64,000 nt of DNA from Phoenix dactylifera (GCF_009389715.1 NC_052400.1:22413674-22477673); one strand, 5' to 3'; shown: positions 32,301 through 45,238, counted from the stretch's first letter. The notes: generated by a model from the sequence alone, not told the origin. Numbers and translations: made by a program.

Positions 32301-34100
32301 TTTAAGTTTGCTGCAATATCTGTCATCCATCATTCCCTGTCGAACTTTATTCAACAAAATATACAGGTTCGGCAATTAGCAATCAGGAGTGATAATTTGC
32401 AATTCTTTCATATGTTGAATTTCTTCGCCCACCGAGGTTGGGCAAGAACGCCTGCAGCGGCAGGTGCTGAAAGAGTTCAAACAAGAGTTGCAGGTGCCTT
32501 TAAGGGCATCTAAGGGAAGCCAGTATGCTGTGTTAGGTGTAACAAGGATGTTGCAGGGGATGCTTACATCCTTGGGATCAGAATTTGCAGAGGTCGCCCC
32601 GTGAGATTCTTGGAAATTGGGATCAAACTATTGGCCTGTGGTGAAAGGCAGACAGATCAAACTTCTGAGTTCTAAGCATCAAAAGGATCATAAAGGCTTG
32701 CACTAAATTGAGTGATCAGGAATCCGTTGGAATTCTTCCCTCATCAGTGGAAAACATATGACCTTCGTGCCGAATGGCATGAAAAATTATTCGGTCTCTT
32801 CGCAAAAAAGACTAGATCCTTCCGAACGCAGAGCCGCTGCTGGCAAAACTCTACAACCTCTGCAAATGTAGGGCCGTGCATTTCTCACCGACCTCTGCAA
32901 CCTCAGATCCCTAACCGCAACTCCGGCTAAACCGGCGAATATTGGTCCCGCTGAGTCAATTCAACAAGCTGGTCAAGCTGGCGATGAGTGGACTCAGGTC
33001 GCTAGGCGTCATACCTCTTAAGTTTAAAATCGGTCAAGTGGACTCAGGTCCCACCGAGTTCGACCCGCAATTTTTCTGCTCCCGAGCCAAAAACTGGTCA
33101 GGTGGTGAGTTCAACCCGGAATTCTGCTGCTGCTGAGCCAGTTGCCACGGATTCTGTTTTTGAGGGGAAAATGGAGGTGCTTCTTACCACCTGATTCGAA
33201 ATTCTTCTTTGGACCTTGAACGGCCGAATTACTCCTACCTGGCTTTCCTCCCCAGGAAAGATGGACCCTTAGGCCCCAAGGAATTAACCCGGAAGTGTAT
33301 CTTGGAATTTATTTTCGAGTTTTCAAGAGATTGTGGGTAGTTAAGAGGGCATCCTTGTTGAATTGGATTTCAAGAAAGCATTTTGATAGGCTAAATTGAA
33401 ATGTGTGGTTCGACCTTTTGGAAGCTAGAGTTTTTCCATCTTGGGGAATCCAACGGAATAAAACCTTGCTTTCTTCTTCTTCCTCGTCGGCAGTTCGCCA
33501 AAGTGATCCTTTATCACCTGGTCTGCTCATCCTTGTCGAGGACGTACGTTCTCTCTAGAGTGCTCGAGCTAGCCCGAATTAATGGTTTCACTCAGGGTCC
33601 AGGAATATATGGACCTGGTGGGAGAACATTTGGAACTGCTGGCTTGCTAGGCAATCTTAGTTGGCTTGAGAGTGCAGCTGGCCTTAAGCTTGATTCCATA
33701 AAAGCTAGTTCCTTGTGTGCATGGACATGGGAGTGGAGGATCAAGAGGCTGCAGCGAAGACCATGAATTTACAGCTCTGTGAATTTTCTTCCATTTATCA
33801 TGGTCTTCTGCTCGGTAATAAGAAACTGAATGGAAGGGATCGGGTGCTGTTCCTTGAAAGGATTGAGAAGAGGCCTGCATCATGGGAAGGGAGATTTCTC
33901 GCTTTTGCCTGCTAGCTTATACCTTTGTTTTCTTTCTTCGCCCTCCAGGGTCTTCCCGTTCTTTTATCTCAGTACCTCGGCACCAAAAGAATAACCCATC
34001 CGCCTAATCACCGTTCGTAATTGCATATCTGTCCTTTTTTTTAATTTAGATTTTCTTATTGTTAGCCGTCATCTAAGCTATTCCCAATGTTTCGGGTAGG
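29364..34100. other. 3' flank of the J-protein gene and spacer with unassigned coding-like pieces
   Basis: The 3' UTR begins at 29364; its end is unclear. The tract 29.4-31.9 kb is AT-rich, with A15 and G15 runs at 30996-31031 and a G/T-rich tract at about 31605-31680. From about 31,960 to 33,900 the composition is more balanced. Several short frames on the plus strand do not join and match nothing I recognise with confidence. WTQVARRH near 32990 recalls the W..V.R end of some LINE ORF1 proteins, which would make this an old retroposon, but the evidence is thin. Confidence 0.35.
30996..31031. repeat. Adjacent A15 and G15 homopolymers
   Basis: A run of fifteen A (30996-31010) is followed six bases later by fifteen G (31017-31031). 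The exact lengths may be unreliable in sequencing. Confidence 0.85.
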
Positions 34101-35290
34101 CCTGCACGTTTAGGTGATGGATATTTGCTGACATGACACCATCGTGGCAGCATAGTGCTTCAATTAAAATGATCTTCAACACGTTTCATCAGACATTGGC
34201 ACCTAACCCACCACCATGCTTCTCCGACGGTACTGAATCCACTTTCCACCTCAAGGTGCGTCGCATCCAAAGCAACTCGTCGCAAACATCCATCGGTGGA
34301 TCTCGTCATCCGTCTTGTCTTTATATATATATATATATAAAGCCTAATCTGCTCGTAAACTCTTTATCCAAGCCGGGTGCGTGTTCTAACAAAAAAAAAA
34401 AGAAAAGCCGGGTGCCTCGGAATCTTATCCCCTCGAGGAGGAAGAGTAGTGCCGGTGCAGCAAAGAAACTTCACACCGCAGACTTACACGGCCCGTGTGT
34501 CCCACCGTTCACGTTGGGCGAATACTGCTTCTACGTAGGCATGTGTGGTGTCCCTGCATCAGATATGCGTCATACGGATGCTTCCACCTTGCGATTCTCA
34601 TCTCTATATATACTTGCCTGCTTCATAACAAAAGGTTTCCCTATGTGCGTTTCTAGAGGTCATTTTACCTCCTAGCAATTGACAAGTTAGGGGACCCGCC
34701 CGTGGCAGTGGGCGGTGGTTCATGGGATTTGGAATCTCTATCTTTAAGAACCTGCTTCTTTAATTATTCTTTCAATCCTTTCAAAGATTAAGACCAGGCT
34801 AATCGTGATGAGGTGGAGCAAATAAGCTTCTTTTGTGCTAAAAAGTTTGTCCGTCAAAACGGGACCGAAAGTAGGCGAAGGGCACTGCCGAAGTCGCATG
34901 CTTTCAGCATCCTCTATTTACTCCTGAATTTTTTCCTTTTTTCTATTTTCATGTTCTTGGTTCTCTTTCTTCCTCCCCCCCTCCCTCCTTCCCTAATAAC
35001 ATGGTCTGCATAAATTCCTCTCCAAGCAAATTTTAAATGCACAAATATATCACTATATTTATGAACGTAATGCTGAGGCAAGAGGTATTGTGTATTTAAA
35101 TAACACTTTTCTGTGCAAAATATATTTTTGAGACATGTTATACACGGCTAAAAGACATGTTTTCAGAAAATATATATTGAAATATTTACAGAAAAAAATA
35201 GAGAGAAAAAATGGTTATATTTTTTTGTACCATCATATTCGGTACATCTCAGGAATTATATATACTTGTGTACAGACTTTATATAAGAAA

Positions 35291-35494
35291 AATAATATAA
35301 ATCGATATATGATCACATTAATAAAAAAAAAATATTATGGGTGATACTGGTTGTTATGTGATTCCTATAATTACTCTAACAAATCATGTTAACAAAAAAA
35401 ATAATAATATAAGTTGATGCAGAATCACGCTAATAAAGAAAAAATTATAGGTGATGCAGGCTGTTATGTGATCCCTAAAATTATACTAACAATA
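35291..35494 (+). repeat. Tandem duplication, 112-bp unit, two diverged copies
   Basis: Copy one starts at 35291 and copy two at 35403. Both begin AATAATATAA and share GTGAT, GTTATGTGAT and ACTAAC-type words in the same order. Divergence of perhaps one base in six suggests an old event. Confidence 0.75.
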
Positions 35495-37131
35495 TATAAA
35501 ATATAGTCCAAACAATATTGGAAATAAATGGAGAAAACAAGAAGTCAATACAAAGCAAAACTGGGATCCTTTAGATCTATAGGAGAATATCAACAAAGTT
35601 GAAATGAAAAAAATGATTGAAAAACAATCCCTACCTTAGTTTCTGGCCATATAAAATTTTTAATTACTAAAATTAATGTTATTCAATTCGCATCTTATAT
35701 ATATATAGTAGTATATCTGCCAAATGTTGCAAATGACCTTTTTCTTCATCACTTAAGCCAAAACTTTTACATTGAAACAAGATATCCTCTGCGTCATAAA
35801 TTGACTTCAAACCTAAAGTAGCTTTGAAAAAAAAAAAAAGGTGGTGAGTTTTAACTTCAAGTAGATCTTCAACCATTAGACGGCATATTTTTAACTTTCT
35901 TCAAGCATATTATGACAGAAGACTTTTAAAATTTGTTACTAACTACACATATACCAAAAGACAATTTGACACATTTTAACTTAAGTGTACTCCCTCCAAA
36001 AGCTATAATGAGCATTAACAATGATCATTCCGATTGAATTTTATTTGTGCGACTACATTTAATTCTATAAATTGAAAAAATCAATAATTAGTACTTTTAT
36101 TTTTGGTGAGATTTTTTAGGTTTTTAAAATGTCATTTTAGTCAATAATGAAAAAAATTCAAATGACATTAACACATCACTCATCAGGAGATACAATTGCC
36201 AAAATTTCTTTCTATCACAATCTTTAGGGTATACCGTTGACAAAGACAATGACTATTATTATAAGATTATATCGAGGATCAAGATTATATCCATATTATT
36301 TTGCACTAATTATGGATTTAATATTAATATTTTAAATACCATGGTATATGATATTTGCAGGCATATAATGTTGATTGATAAAAGAGAACTAAATAAAATA
36401 TTAAATTGGATATATAAAGAAAATTTTTAGAAGATAAAGGTTTAAAGACTACTTGAACTATATAATAAAAATCTAGTGAGGATAGAAATGAAAACATGAT
36501 ACTAATTAAGATTGATGATCTAGAGAAATCTATCTAGATATAAACTTTCTCTTTTGTTATACTTGCACTAGTGCTGAGACCAAGATGACAAGTAGCCTCG
36601 AAGCCTCCAATTCCAAATGCATAATATGAGAAAGGATAGGATCGGATAGGAACGAGAAATTATTCAATGAGAAACATAATTAAAAGGAGAATAAAAAACT
36701 AGTGGTTCAGCCGTGTTGTTTGGTGGATCGGGGAAAATCAGGATGGAGTTGCTAGCTTCGTTCGCTGTACCTAGAGCATTAGGAGAATTTTAGACAAGGC
36801 TCCATAGAATGGACGGCTGAGATGGAAATTGGAGATCCTGTACCTAGAGCTTCGTTGCGGTTCCCACGTCCCGTCACGAGAATTTCTTTTGTTTCTTCGC
36901 CATCAATCACTTCAAAAGGAAACGACATGCGAGAACCATCCAAGTTAACTCAAGTTATGCAAAAGCACTTCTCAAAAGTTTAATATTCTGCTGTATGGGA
37001 ACGTGTTGTTGGTGTCATAGTTCTAATTAAGTTGGCTTCTGTGGAGGCCTATATATCTTATCCATATCTATTTTTGGTTTGTCTTAATATATACTTGGCT
37101 GGTGATCATTGTACTACTTTCCTACAGCTGG

Positions 37132-37164
37132 AAATAAAATTATCACTTTCACCAAAAAAAAAAG
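37132..37164 (+). other. Possible retroposon 3' end with A-tail
   Basis: AATAAAATTATCACTTTCACC runs into ten A residues, in the style of plant LINE 3' ends. Upstream sequence could be the trailer, but no reverse-transcriptase or RNase H remnant was recognised. Confidence 0.3.
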
Positions 37165-38119
37165 GCTTACATTTGGTATCCGCTTCTAATCACCTTGGAT
37201 GCGGCCATCAAAATTTTTATCATAAAGTGATCAGTTTTGCTACTTAGAATATAAAAAATAGCAATCAGATAGAGAATATATATATATATATATATACTAG
37301 AATTAAAGCGGGTAGAAAGAAGTGATGAGATATATGACTCAGAGTTATGCGAATATTGGTGCAGATATGAGAAAGCTTTTAGTAAAAGTGATAGGAAAAG
37401 AACTTAGAGCAGAATAGATGGAGGTTGTGAGAATAATTATATAACTTGAAATAACATTGGAGATGGATATAAAAAAAATATATTTGGTGATTAAGTATCT
37501 ATAAAATTGTCACCAAATAATTAAAAAAAACTTTACTACTACTGCTGCCGCTACTACTATACTACTACCGATGTTGCGATAGTTGCTAATATTACCGTTG
37601 GTCCGCTACTATTATTTTTATTATTATTATTTATTGTATGTTGTTGTATTTTTTTGTGCGCTCTATGCGACCATAGCACCAATCATTTGGCCTGTTGCTC
37701 AACAAGGTGTGGCAAACTTCAAATTGAGTTCTTAATCCCACCACCTCTCTGATGAGTCTTCCACATTTCAGTTGAGCCACCACGTTTACATGTTAGAATA
37801 TGTGGTAAAGTCCACTGGAAGGACAACGCATAGCCTAAAGCGCAGGCGAAAGTCACCAAGAATGGAAGTGGGACCTAAACCCTGTCTTTACGTTTCCAAG
37901 TAAAACATTTTGAAAGATATTGGAAGAAAGAAACGGGGAGATAATGGAAGGCATGACGAACGTGTACATGATTACAATTTTCCAGGGTTGGGTGGTCGGA
38001 GCAAAATCAAAGCATAGGGCTGCTTGCTCTCTCGCCTTATCCTTCTCTCCTTTTGACTTCTTTGTTTCCATTCAATCATTCATCCTCATTCTTGTAATGG
38101 AAATCAAATTGAAATTGAT

Positions 38120-38360
38120 GTAGATATGATGCATTATGACGTTAGATTTGCAACATGTTTATGTCTCTCTCTCTCTCTCTTATGTATGCCTATATACAAA
38201 GAAAAATCTATGCAAGATCTATCTAGTGCATAGTCGAGATGTAGATATAATACTTTATGACGTTAGGCTCATAACATGTTTATGTCTCTCACTCTCTCAT
38301 ATGTATGCCTACATAGAGAGAAAAATCTTCCCAAGATCTACCTAATGCATAGTCGATGTG
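38120..38360 (+). repeat. Tandem duplication, 121-bp unit, two copies
   Basis: Copies begin at 38120 and 38241 (GTAGATAT). They share ATGACGTTAG, AACATGTTTATGTCTCTC, ATGTATGCCTA, GAAAAATCT and TGCATAGTCGA in the same order. The CT stretch inside differs in length between copies. Confidence 0.85.
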
Positions 38361-38363
38361 AAA

Positions 38364-38560
38364 TTAAACACACACTCGTATGAATCCTCACACGCTCTCT
38401 TTGTTTGAGTCGTTCTCAACAAATTAAGAGTCCAAATCCATTCACAAACAACAAAATCTAATCAAAAATATCATGATCAACTTGTGATTAGCCGAAATGA
38501 ATCCATACTGCAGTATTCGATCCCTAATCTATATAGGCCACAAAGTATCTAAAATTTACC
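38364..38560 (+). repeat. Dispersed repeat, copy 1
   Basis: This copy matches the segment at about 45415-45606 in the same orientation. Shared landmarks are ACACTC..GAATCCTCACA, CTCTTTGTTTGAG, GAGTCCAAATCCATTCA, ATCTAATCAAAA, GATCAACTTG, GATTAGCC, and then TCCCTAATCTATATAGG. It begins directly after the 121-bp tandem duplication. The family is unknown to me. Confidence 0.65.
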
Positions 38561-38602
38561 TGGTGCATCCTTACACAGAGGAGAGGGATGGAATGCACAC
38601 AA

Positions 38603-38636
<34 letters not shown>
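38603..38636. repeat. Compound (CA)n(TA)n microsatellite
   Basis: About ten CA units (38603-38622) pass directly into about seven TA units (38623-38636). Confidence 0.9.
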
Positions 38637-41020
38637 GTAAATAATTGTAACAAAAAAATTTATAAAGATATAAGCTCACCAATATTAATTTAGAAAGCTT
38701 CGCTAGGTCCTGATAGTAATAAAAAAAAAAAAAGATCTCCTGACTGTTCATTGCACATGTGTAGATATACAAGTTGCTGCAATCAAAGTCTTATCTAATT
38801 GCAACATGTTATACTTATAGTTGCCACTCATCCACATTGGCATGGTAGCTTGCAGTGTGCCACAGCACTTGCGTCATCCTGTCTCACCACGCATGAAAGA
38901 TCACTGGCGGCCCTGCCAATGACCAAAGGTGGATGGAAGCGACTCTGCGTATACGAAACCGACCTCATTCGGTTGAGAGCATTATCACGTTTCTACTCCA
39001 AATCTACAGTTGGACTTTTGGCAGTTTAAGAGTCTCTCATGCAAATGTTTGGTGGAAATTTAATTAAAACCGCCTTCGAAAAATTTCTAGATAGTCTGCT
39101 TTGTTTTCTGATTATCAACTAGGCAGGTCCATTAGATCAACCATTATAACAGATCTCCATAAATCAACGAGAGGAAAGAGAAGAAGAAAAACTCTCGGAA
39201 TGAGTTACGGTATACATTTCTCATAACATGACGGAGAGGAAATGCATTGATGGGAGCAACAACGTGCCCCATATATGAGACGTCTTCGGTGTTAGATGTT
39301 AGCATGCACGCAAAATTTTAAGTAGGTCTTAGATGTGCAGTCCTAGAAACTTGTGGGTGCAGCCTGAATGAATCCATCCATCTGCGGACTGATTTGGGTA
39401 TGGGTCATGCACGTAGGCCGCCGGCCGGTTCGGTTGAGGTCAAGCAGGCTGAGGGCTGGTAATTGGTAGGTGGCGGGGCCAAATCGAGCCGGGTGGGCGG
39501 TGAGAGTTTGGAACGGGACATCATGCATGGCTTGGGATCTAGGACAACCACCTCCCCCAGCTGGGCTGGAGCAACAGCAATCGTCGACGTGTGCGTCCAT
39601 TAATCGTCCAACTCTCCGAGGCAGCTAATTAATTAACTCCATCGGATCCTACCCACCCTCTCTCGTTTCATCTATCAAATTGAACAAGCACGACTACAGC
39701 CTACCCCAGTACAAGTCCGAATTCTTTATACATATATTTTTTATATTAGATTGGAAATCTCGCATGCACCTTGGGTAGGCTTATCCTTGGCTGGTTATAT
39801 GCTTTAATTATATATCTTATCCTGCATCAAATGCGCGCAGCCTCGTATATGTACAACGGGCCTGTAAACGGCCCTCATTTATGTATACAGCTCGACTCTC
39901 TCGTCTTCTCAAGAGATTAAAGCTTTCAATTAAGCATGAAACATGGATATATAAGACTCGATGATCGAATTGCCTTCCATCATTTGAGGACTCGCACCGC
40001 CTAACCAGGTTAGCCCAGTATAAACTAATTAACCACCCCCGCCGTAACCTATAATAATTATAAAGTTGTTCCGCTTTCGTAGTGGAGCAAAATTATTAAT
40101 TTATTTTTGGAAGAAGTAACTGCCTCCAAGTTAGTCGGATCGGAAAATGTGGAACCCTGACTGCATCTAAAACGCCACCTAATTATATAGATCTCTTTCC
40201 GCCTTTAGCTTAGTCTAGACAACAAAATGTCGTTCGATCGGCAGACTAGCTTGGCATGAAGGGGTTATTCTTTACCCTCTACTTATTGCGCCCGTTTTTG
40301 ATCCATAATAATTTGCAGCAGATACGCTTTCCGGAGTTTAAAATAGCTAGAAACCAGTTTTGCTTTTTAGTTAGTAAATTTTGTTGGAACTTTTGCCATT
40401 TAATTTCGGAAGAATCTAATTTCGCAAAGATAATATGTAGTCGAGATTTCTTTGATTCTAGCTAAGCGGTCGTCGCATACATATACCATCGATCCTACCC
40501 TCGTATTCATTCGAAGATTCTCTTAATTACCAATTACCATAAAATATAAGGACATGCATACCTTCCTTGTATAGAGTTTAATTAACTCTCCTTGCAAATA
40601 TAGAGGGATGGTTCGGAGGTAGGAAGAAAAGAAAAGGAGGTGACATTTGGTTGTGGGGTAGGTGGAGCACTTAAAGAGAGGTATCGTGCTGTGGCTCGCA
40701 CCCTCTAGAACCACAGATATCCATCCATCCGCACAGAAGTCTCGAGGGCAGATACCATGGCAAAGGCCTGTCGCAAGATTCCTTTATTAATTTCTCGATC
40801 TTGCGCGCCAACTTCCCCGCTACTTCCACATCACCTTTTTCCTTCACTTTGTCTGATACGCAGACACTAAAAGAGGACGCTAAATCTTGGACTCCCCGGA
40901 GGCTTCATTTGTCAAATTTGGAGGGCCGATTCCCAGCTTTCTCAAATTAAGCTGTGTACGACGATGATCCAAAGATAGTGGAGGTCCTTGTAAGGGTGAG
41001 GGAAGGCTTCAAACTTTGCC

Positions 41021-41028
41021 TATAAAAG
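41021..41028 (+). promoter_or_regulatory. TATA box of the NPF6.2-type gene
   Basis: TATAAAAG lies 131 bases before the start codon, within GCCTATAAAAGGAGATCC. That predicts transcription starting near 41,050 and a leader of about 100 bases. It is the clearest core promoter in the window. Confidence 0.7.
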
Positions 41029-41151
41029 GAGATCCACAGAGAACGCTAGCATTTGTGAGCGGGAGCATACAAGTGAGGGATCTCTGCTTTCGTTCCATCT
41101 CTATAGCTTTTCAAGCCCATTTGCACTGTTGAGACCTCCGAACGGGTCGAC

Positions 41152-44100
41152 ATGGTGTGTCTCAGTTGGCTTCTCAGGGTTCACGCACGATCTTTTCAGA
41201 TGCTCTCTACCTTGTTTCCCGTTTTTATTTATCTTCTCCTTTTGTTCTTTCGAATATGCTTCTTAGGATGGAAAAATGAGATGGTCAGTGGCTGATGCAG
41301 TGGATTACAAGGGATTTCCTGCCGACAGATCCAAGACCGGCGGCTGGGTACCTGCAGCTCTTATCTTAGGTCTGTCATCCATTTCTTCACGTATAGCTTA
41401 ATTAAACTCTCATTTTCTTTTGTTTCTCTTCATTGTTTCAACATCCTTTACCCCCCACTTTTTTTTTTATTAAAAAAAAAAAAGCTCAGTATGCCATTCC
41501 CTGTAGAAGGAAATTGAGAAGCAAGACAAGACAAAAATAAATGTTTTCTTTTTTATCAACATTTTTTTTGGTACATCAACATCTTTTGAACGTCTATTAC
41601 TTATCCTCTGTGAATAAATGATCATCTCTTAGCGTACGTATTAAGATAGTACAAAGCTCTTTGTTGGATTTAATTTGCATGTTTATCGGTAATATGTCGC
41701 GCTTTTCGCCACTACAGTTTTTCTCCTACTCCCAGGACTAAACTCGCTATGATCAAACATCAAGATTATCTTAGACTAGATCAATACGTTTTATGCTGAA
41801 CAGAAAGTTAATTGAGAAGCTAAATTCGCTTATATTTTGGGCATCGGGAATTTACTTTTAACCACCCTAGCATATATCACTTGGCACATGAAGATCGAGT
41901 GTTTTCTACATGGGCATGCGAGCAAGTACCAAACATATTTAGCGTACCATATATAGGGAAGATACAATTCCACGTTGAGTTGAGCTCAGCATATAATTCC
42001 CTGGCTGTCAAAGGCTAGCCTCGTGATTGAAACAAATATCTTCGCTTAAAAGCACTGCAAGCACTAAAACTTTTTGAGATAGTAATTAAGCAGCAGGCGA
42101 TCCATTTTGCTTAGAAAATATTAGAATAAAAAGTAGCAGGTGCTTTACTGGTTCATGCGAAAAGACAAAAAGAAAAAAAAAGAGGAGGATGGTAAGGAGG
42201 GAGAAACAGAGAAGGGAAATGGTCAAACAGAGTCAACTAGCTAGATTGCTGGAGTTGCAAGCTCGACCTTTTCTATTCCAACAACGACAGATACATGCCA
42301 ACCATGGAAAATGAATTGAATGGGGACCGGTTTGGATGGCGGATTCCTTTTTTTTTTTCGTGGGGGTTGGGGAGGGTCCATCGATGCAGACCGGGGCAGG
42401 TAGTAACCTGCCAGTGTATATTGTATTCTACTATATCACGGACACTCTATCGCTCAGTATCGATGCACACGAACTTTGTGCCCGTACCTATTAATTCATC
42501 ACTTTTACTTAGAAATGTTGAGACGCATTATTTCGACTTTGTTAAACACTTCAGCAAATATCTGCTACTTTCTCACTATATGTAACATGGTATGTAACTG
42601 TACTTTTTTTAAGGTCGTCATTGGACACGAATTATAGTGCTATATATATACTTCCTAACTAAAAATGCGCTGTCTAAAGTGGCTATAAATTAATTTGTTG
42701 GTTCAATTTTGATCGCAGTGATTGAAATATCTGAGAGGCTGTCAACGATGGGAATCGCCGTCAATCTCGTGACATACTTGGGTGGAACAATGCATCTTCC
42801 GAGCGCAGAGTCTGCCAACGTTGTATCAGATTTCATGGGCACTTCCTACCTGCTGTGCTTGCTTGGAGGGTTCCTAGCTGATTCCTTCTTAGGTCGATAC
42901 CTCACAATTGCCATCTTTGCCATGGTCCAAGCATTGGTAATTAGTCCCTCAACTTATAAAAAAAGGCGTACGTCATTAGTTATTCCACTTGAGTAAAAAT
43001 TTCATGCACCCACTTAATCGCATATATAGAAGGAACGGGCGAGGAGCCTCTACAGTATATAGTTAGCTTATAAACCTTGAAGAGCGAGATCTAACCGGCG
43101 ATGGCAGGCGCCAGCTAGCATAAGAATTGCTCCAATTTACTGAGGTTCAAAGAAGGAATTTCTTTCGTAGAGTTTTGCTGTATATATGCTGCTGCCTTTT
43201 AACGCAAGCGATTGACAAATAGATATTGTCTGACCGTTGAACAAAATTTATAGGGGACGGGCACGCTCTCTGTGGCGACAAGGCTGCCCCAACTTCGGCC
43301 GCCGCCATGCAACTCTTCTACCACCACTACGTGCCAACATGCCGACCGGTTCCAGATGGGCATCCTCTATTTGAGCTTGTTCGTGATCGCCTTGGGCACT
43401 GGGGGACTCAAATCAAGTGTGTCGGGTTTTGGGACCGACCAGTTTGATGAGAAGGATGAGAAGGAGAAGACCCAGATGGCCAACTTCTTCCACAGGTTCT
43501 TCTTCTTCATCAGCACCGGCACCCTGCTTGCAGTCACCGTCCTAGTCTACATACAAGACGAGGTAAGCCGAAGCTGGGCCTACGGTATCTGCTGCATCTC
43601 CATGCTTGTCGCCATTGCGGTGTTCCTGACCGGGACGAGAAGATACCGGTACAAGAGAAGCGCCGGTAGCCCGATCGTTCACATTCTTCAAGTTGTCGTG
43701 GCTGCAGTGAGGAAGAGGGGGCTCGAGTACCCGTCGGACATTGCTCTCTTGTACGAGGATTGCCCTGAGGCCTCGAGAATCCAACATACCGACCAATTCC
43801 GGTGAGAATTAATTTATGATTGCTCGTGATGATGGTATAGCCAGGTTTTGCATCCGCCGGGCACGACACTCTTGACAAATTAAGTGTTATTTTGGATTTG
43901 GTAGTTTTCTCGACAAGGCTGCAATCATGGCGGATGGAGATAATTACGTAGTAAACGGCGGGACCTCGACTCCAAACCCCTGGAAACTGCGCTCGGTGAC
44001 CAGGATCGAGGAGGTGAAGATGATGATTCGACTGCTTCCGGTGTGGACTACGACGATCATGTTCTGGACCGTATATGCTCAGATTATCACATTCTCTGTG

Positions 44101-44958
44101 GAGCAAGCAACGACCATGGAGAGGTCGATTGGTAGCTTCCAGATTCCAGCTGGATCGCTAACAGTCTTCTTCGTCGGGGGCATTCTGATCACTCTAGCGG
44201 TCTATGACCGCATGATCATGCCCCTGTTAAAGAACTGGAAAGGCAAACAAGGTATACATCTATTTAGATATACATATATAGTGCTGCATCGTTGAGTAAT
44301 TAATGGTTAATTTTTGTTCCATGCGAATCATATATATTTATATATATATATGGACTAGTTTCCGACGGCAATATAAGTAACGCATGCATGGTTTTAACAT
44401 CCCGTAGGCTTCACCAACATACAAAAAATCGGCATTGGCCTCACCCTATCGATGATAGGGATGGTGGCTGCGGCTCTTGCAGAGGTGAAACGGCTCTCGG
44501 TCGCTAGAGAAGTAGGTCCTGCTGCCGCTCGCAGGGGTACGACGCTGCCCGTCAGTGTTTTCACATTGATCCCGCAGTTCTTCCTTGTGGGCGCCGCCGA
44601 GGGATTCGTATACACCGGCCAGCTCGATTTCTTCATCACCCGGTCGCCGAAGGGGATGAAGACGATGAGCACCGGCCTCTTCCTTACTACCCTTTCGCTT
44701 GGCTTCTTTGTCAGCAGCTTCTTAGTTTCGATCGTGAAGAGCCTGACGGCCGGCAGAGAAGGGAATGGGTGGCTCGCGGACAACATCAACTATGGGAGGT
44801 TGGATTGCTTCTATGGGCTTCTCGCGGTGCTGAGCGCCGTCAACTTGGGAGCTTTTCTCCTTTGTGCTGCACGGACCAAGCCACAGACCCCAAAGGCCGG
44901 GGTGCAGATGGAGAGTAAGGTGAAGAGTTCGTCCATAGATGAGGATGATGTGTGCTAG
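41152..44958 (+). CDS. NPF6.2: NRT1/PTR family nitrate transporter, NPF6.2 (NRT1.4) type
   Basis: Six coding exons join in frame: 41152-41154, 41267-41369, 42719-42936, 43254-43801, 43905-44251 and 44408-44958, giving 589 residues. The N-terminus MDGKMRWSVADAVDYKG and the sequence as a whole follow Arabidopsis NRT1.4 closely. Twelve membrane segments are expected (major facilitator fold) with a central cytosolic loop. ExxER (EISER, 38-42), needed for proton coupling, is present. Thr98 aligns with NRT1.1 Thr101 (the CIPK23 site). Tyr348 stands where NRT1.1 has nitrate-binding His356, as in NRT1.4. Family role: low-affinity proton-coupled nitrate uptake; NRT1.4 acts in petiole and leaf nitrate storage. 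The first coding exon holds only the ATG. Introns are GT-AG. No damage is seen; assignment to NPF6.2 rather than NPF6.3 rests on remembered sequences. Confidence 0.94.
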
Positions 44959-45122
44959 CTAGAGATGGGCAAGGCTACGAGGCCATTTCTTGCTGCTTAA
45001 TTTTCATCCGGCTCGTTCTCTGTATAATATCATAGGTTTGCTTTAATAACTTTCCCCGCCTGCTTGAGGTTGTACCATACTCTCTTGATCTTTATAAGGA
45101 GGTGCCTTGCGTTTGGATTTTC

Positions 45123-45238
45123 TTTTTTTTTTTTTTTTTTTTTTTGAGTAAGTGTTTGGCTTTCTTGTGCGCGCGCGCAGAAAGCCAAACACATATTATC
45201 TCCTCTTCTCCCCCACCTATATATATATATATATATAT
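45123..45238. repeat. T23 run and (TA)n microsatellite
   Basis: T23 occupies 45123-45145 and about ten TA units occupy 45218-45238. A short CG-alternating stretch (GTGCGCGCGCGC) lies between them at about 45167-45178. Together these make three simple-sequence blocks within about 115 bases. Confidence 0.85.

Larger units (their letters stand above)
34101..40980. other. Intergenic region upstream of the NPF6.2-type gene
   Basis: About 7 kb without a recognisable gene. It holds a TA run (34321-34340), two local tandem duplications (35291-35494 and 38120-38360), a CA/TA microsatellite (38603-38636), a dispersed repeat copy (38364-38560) and a possible LINE/SINE-type 3' end with an A-tail near 37132-37164. 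GC-richer patches at 34.4-34.7 kb and 39.3-39.6 kb have open frames on one or other strand without known domains. Confidence 0.45.

Noticed and set aside
34133-34675. 180-codon open frame on the plus strand
   Set aside because: It runs through a TA microsatellite and an A-run, matches no family and has no promoter or splice context.
39343-39600. 85-codon Cys/Gly/Pro-rich frame on the minus strand
   Set aside because: No family match, no intron or promoter context, and the tract is simply GC-richer than its surroundings.
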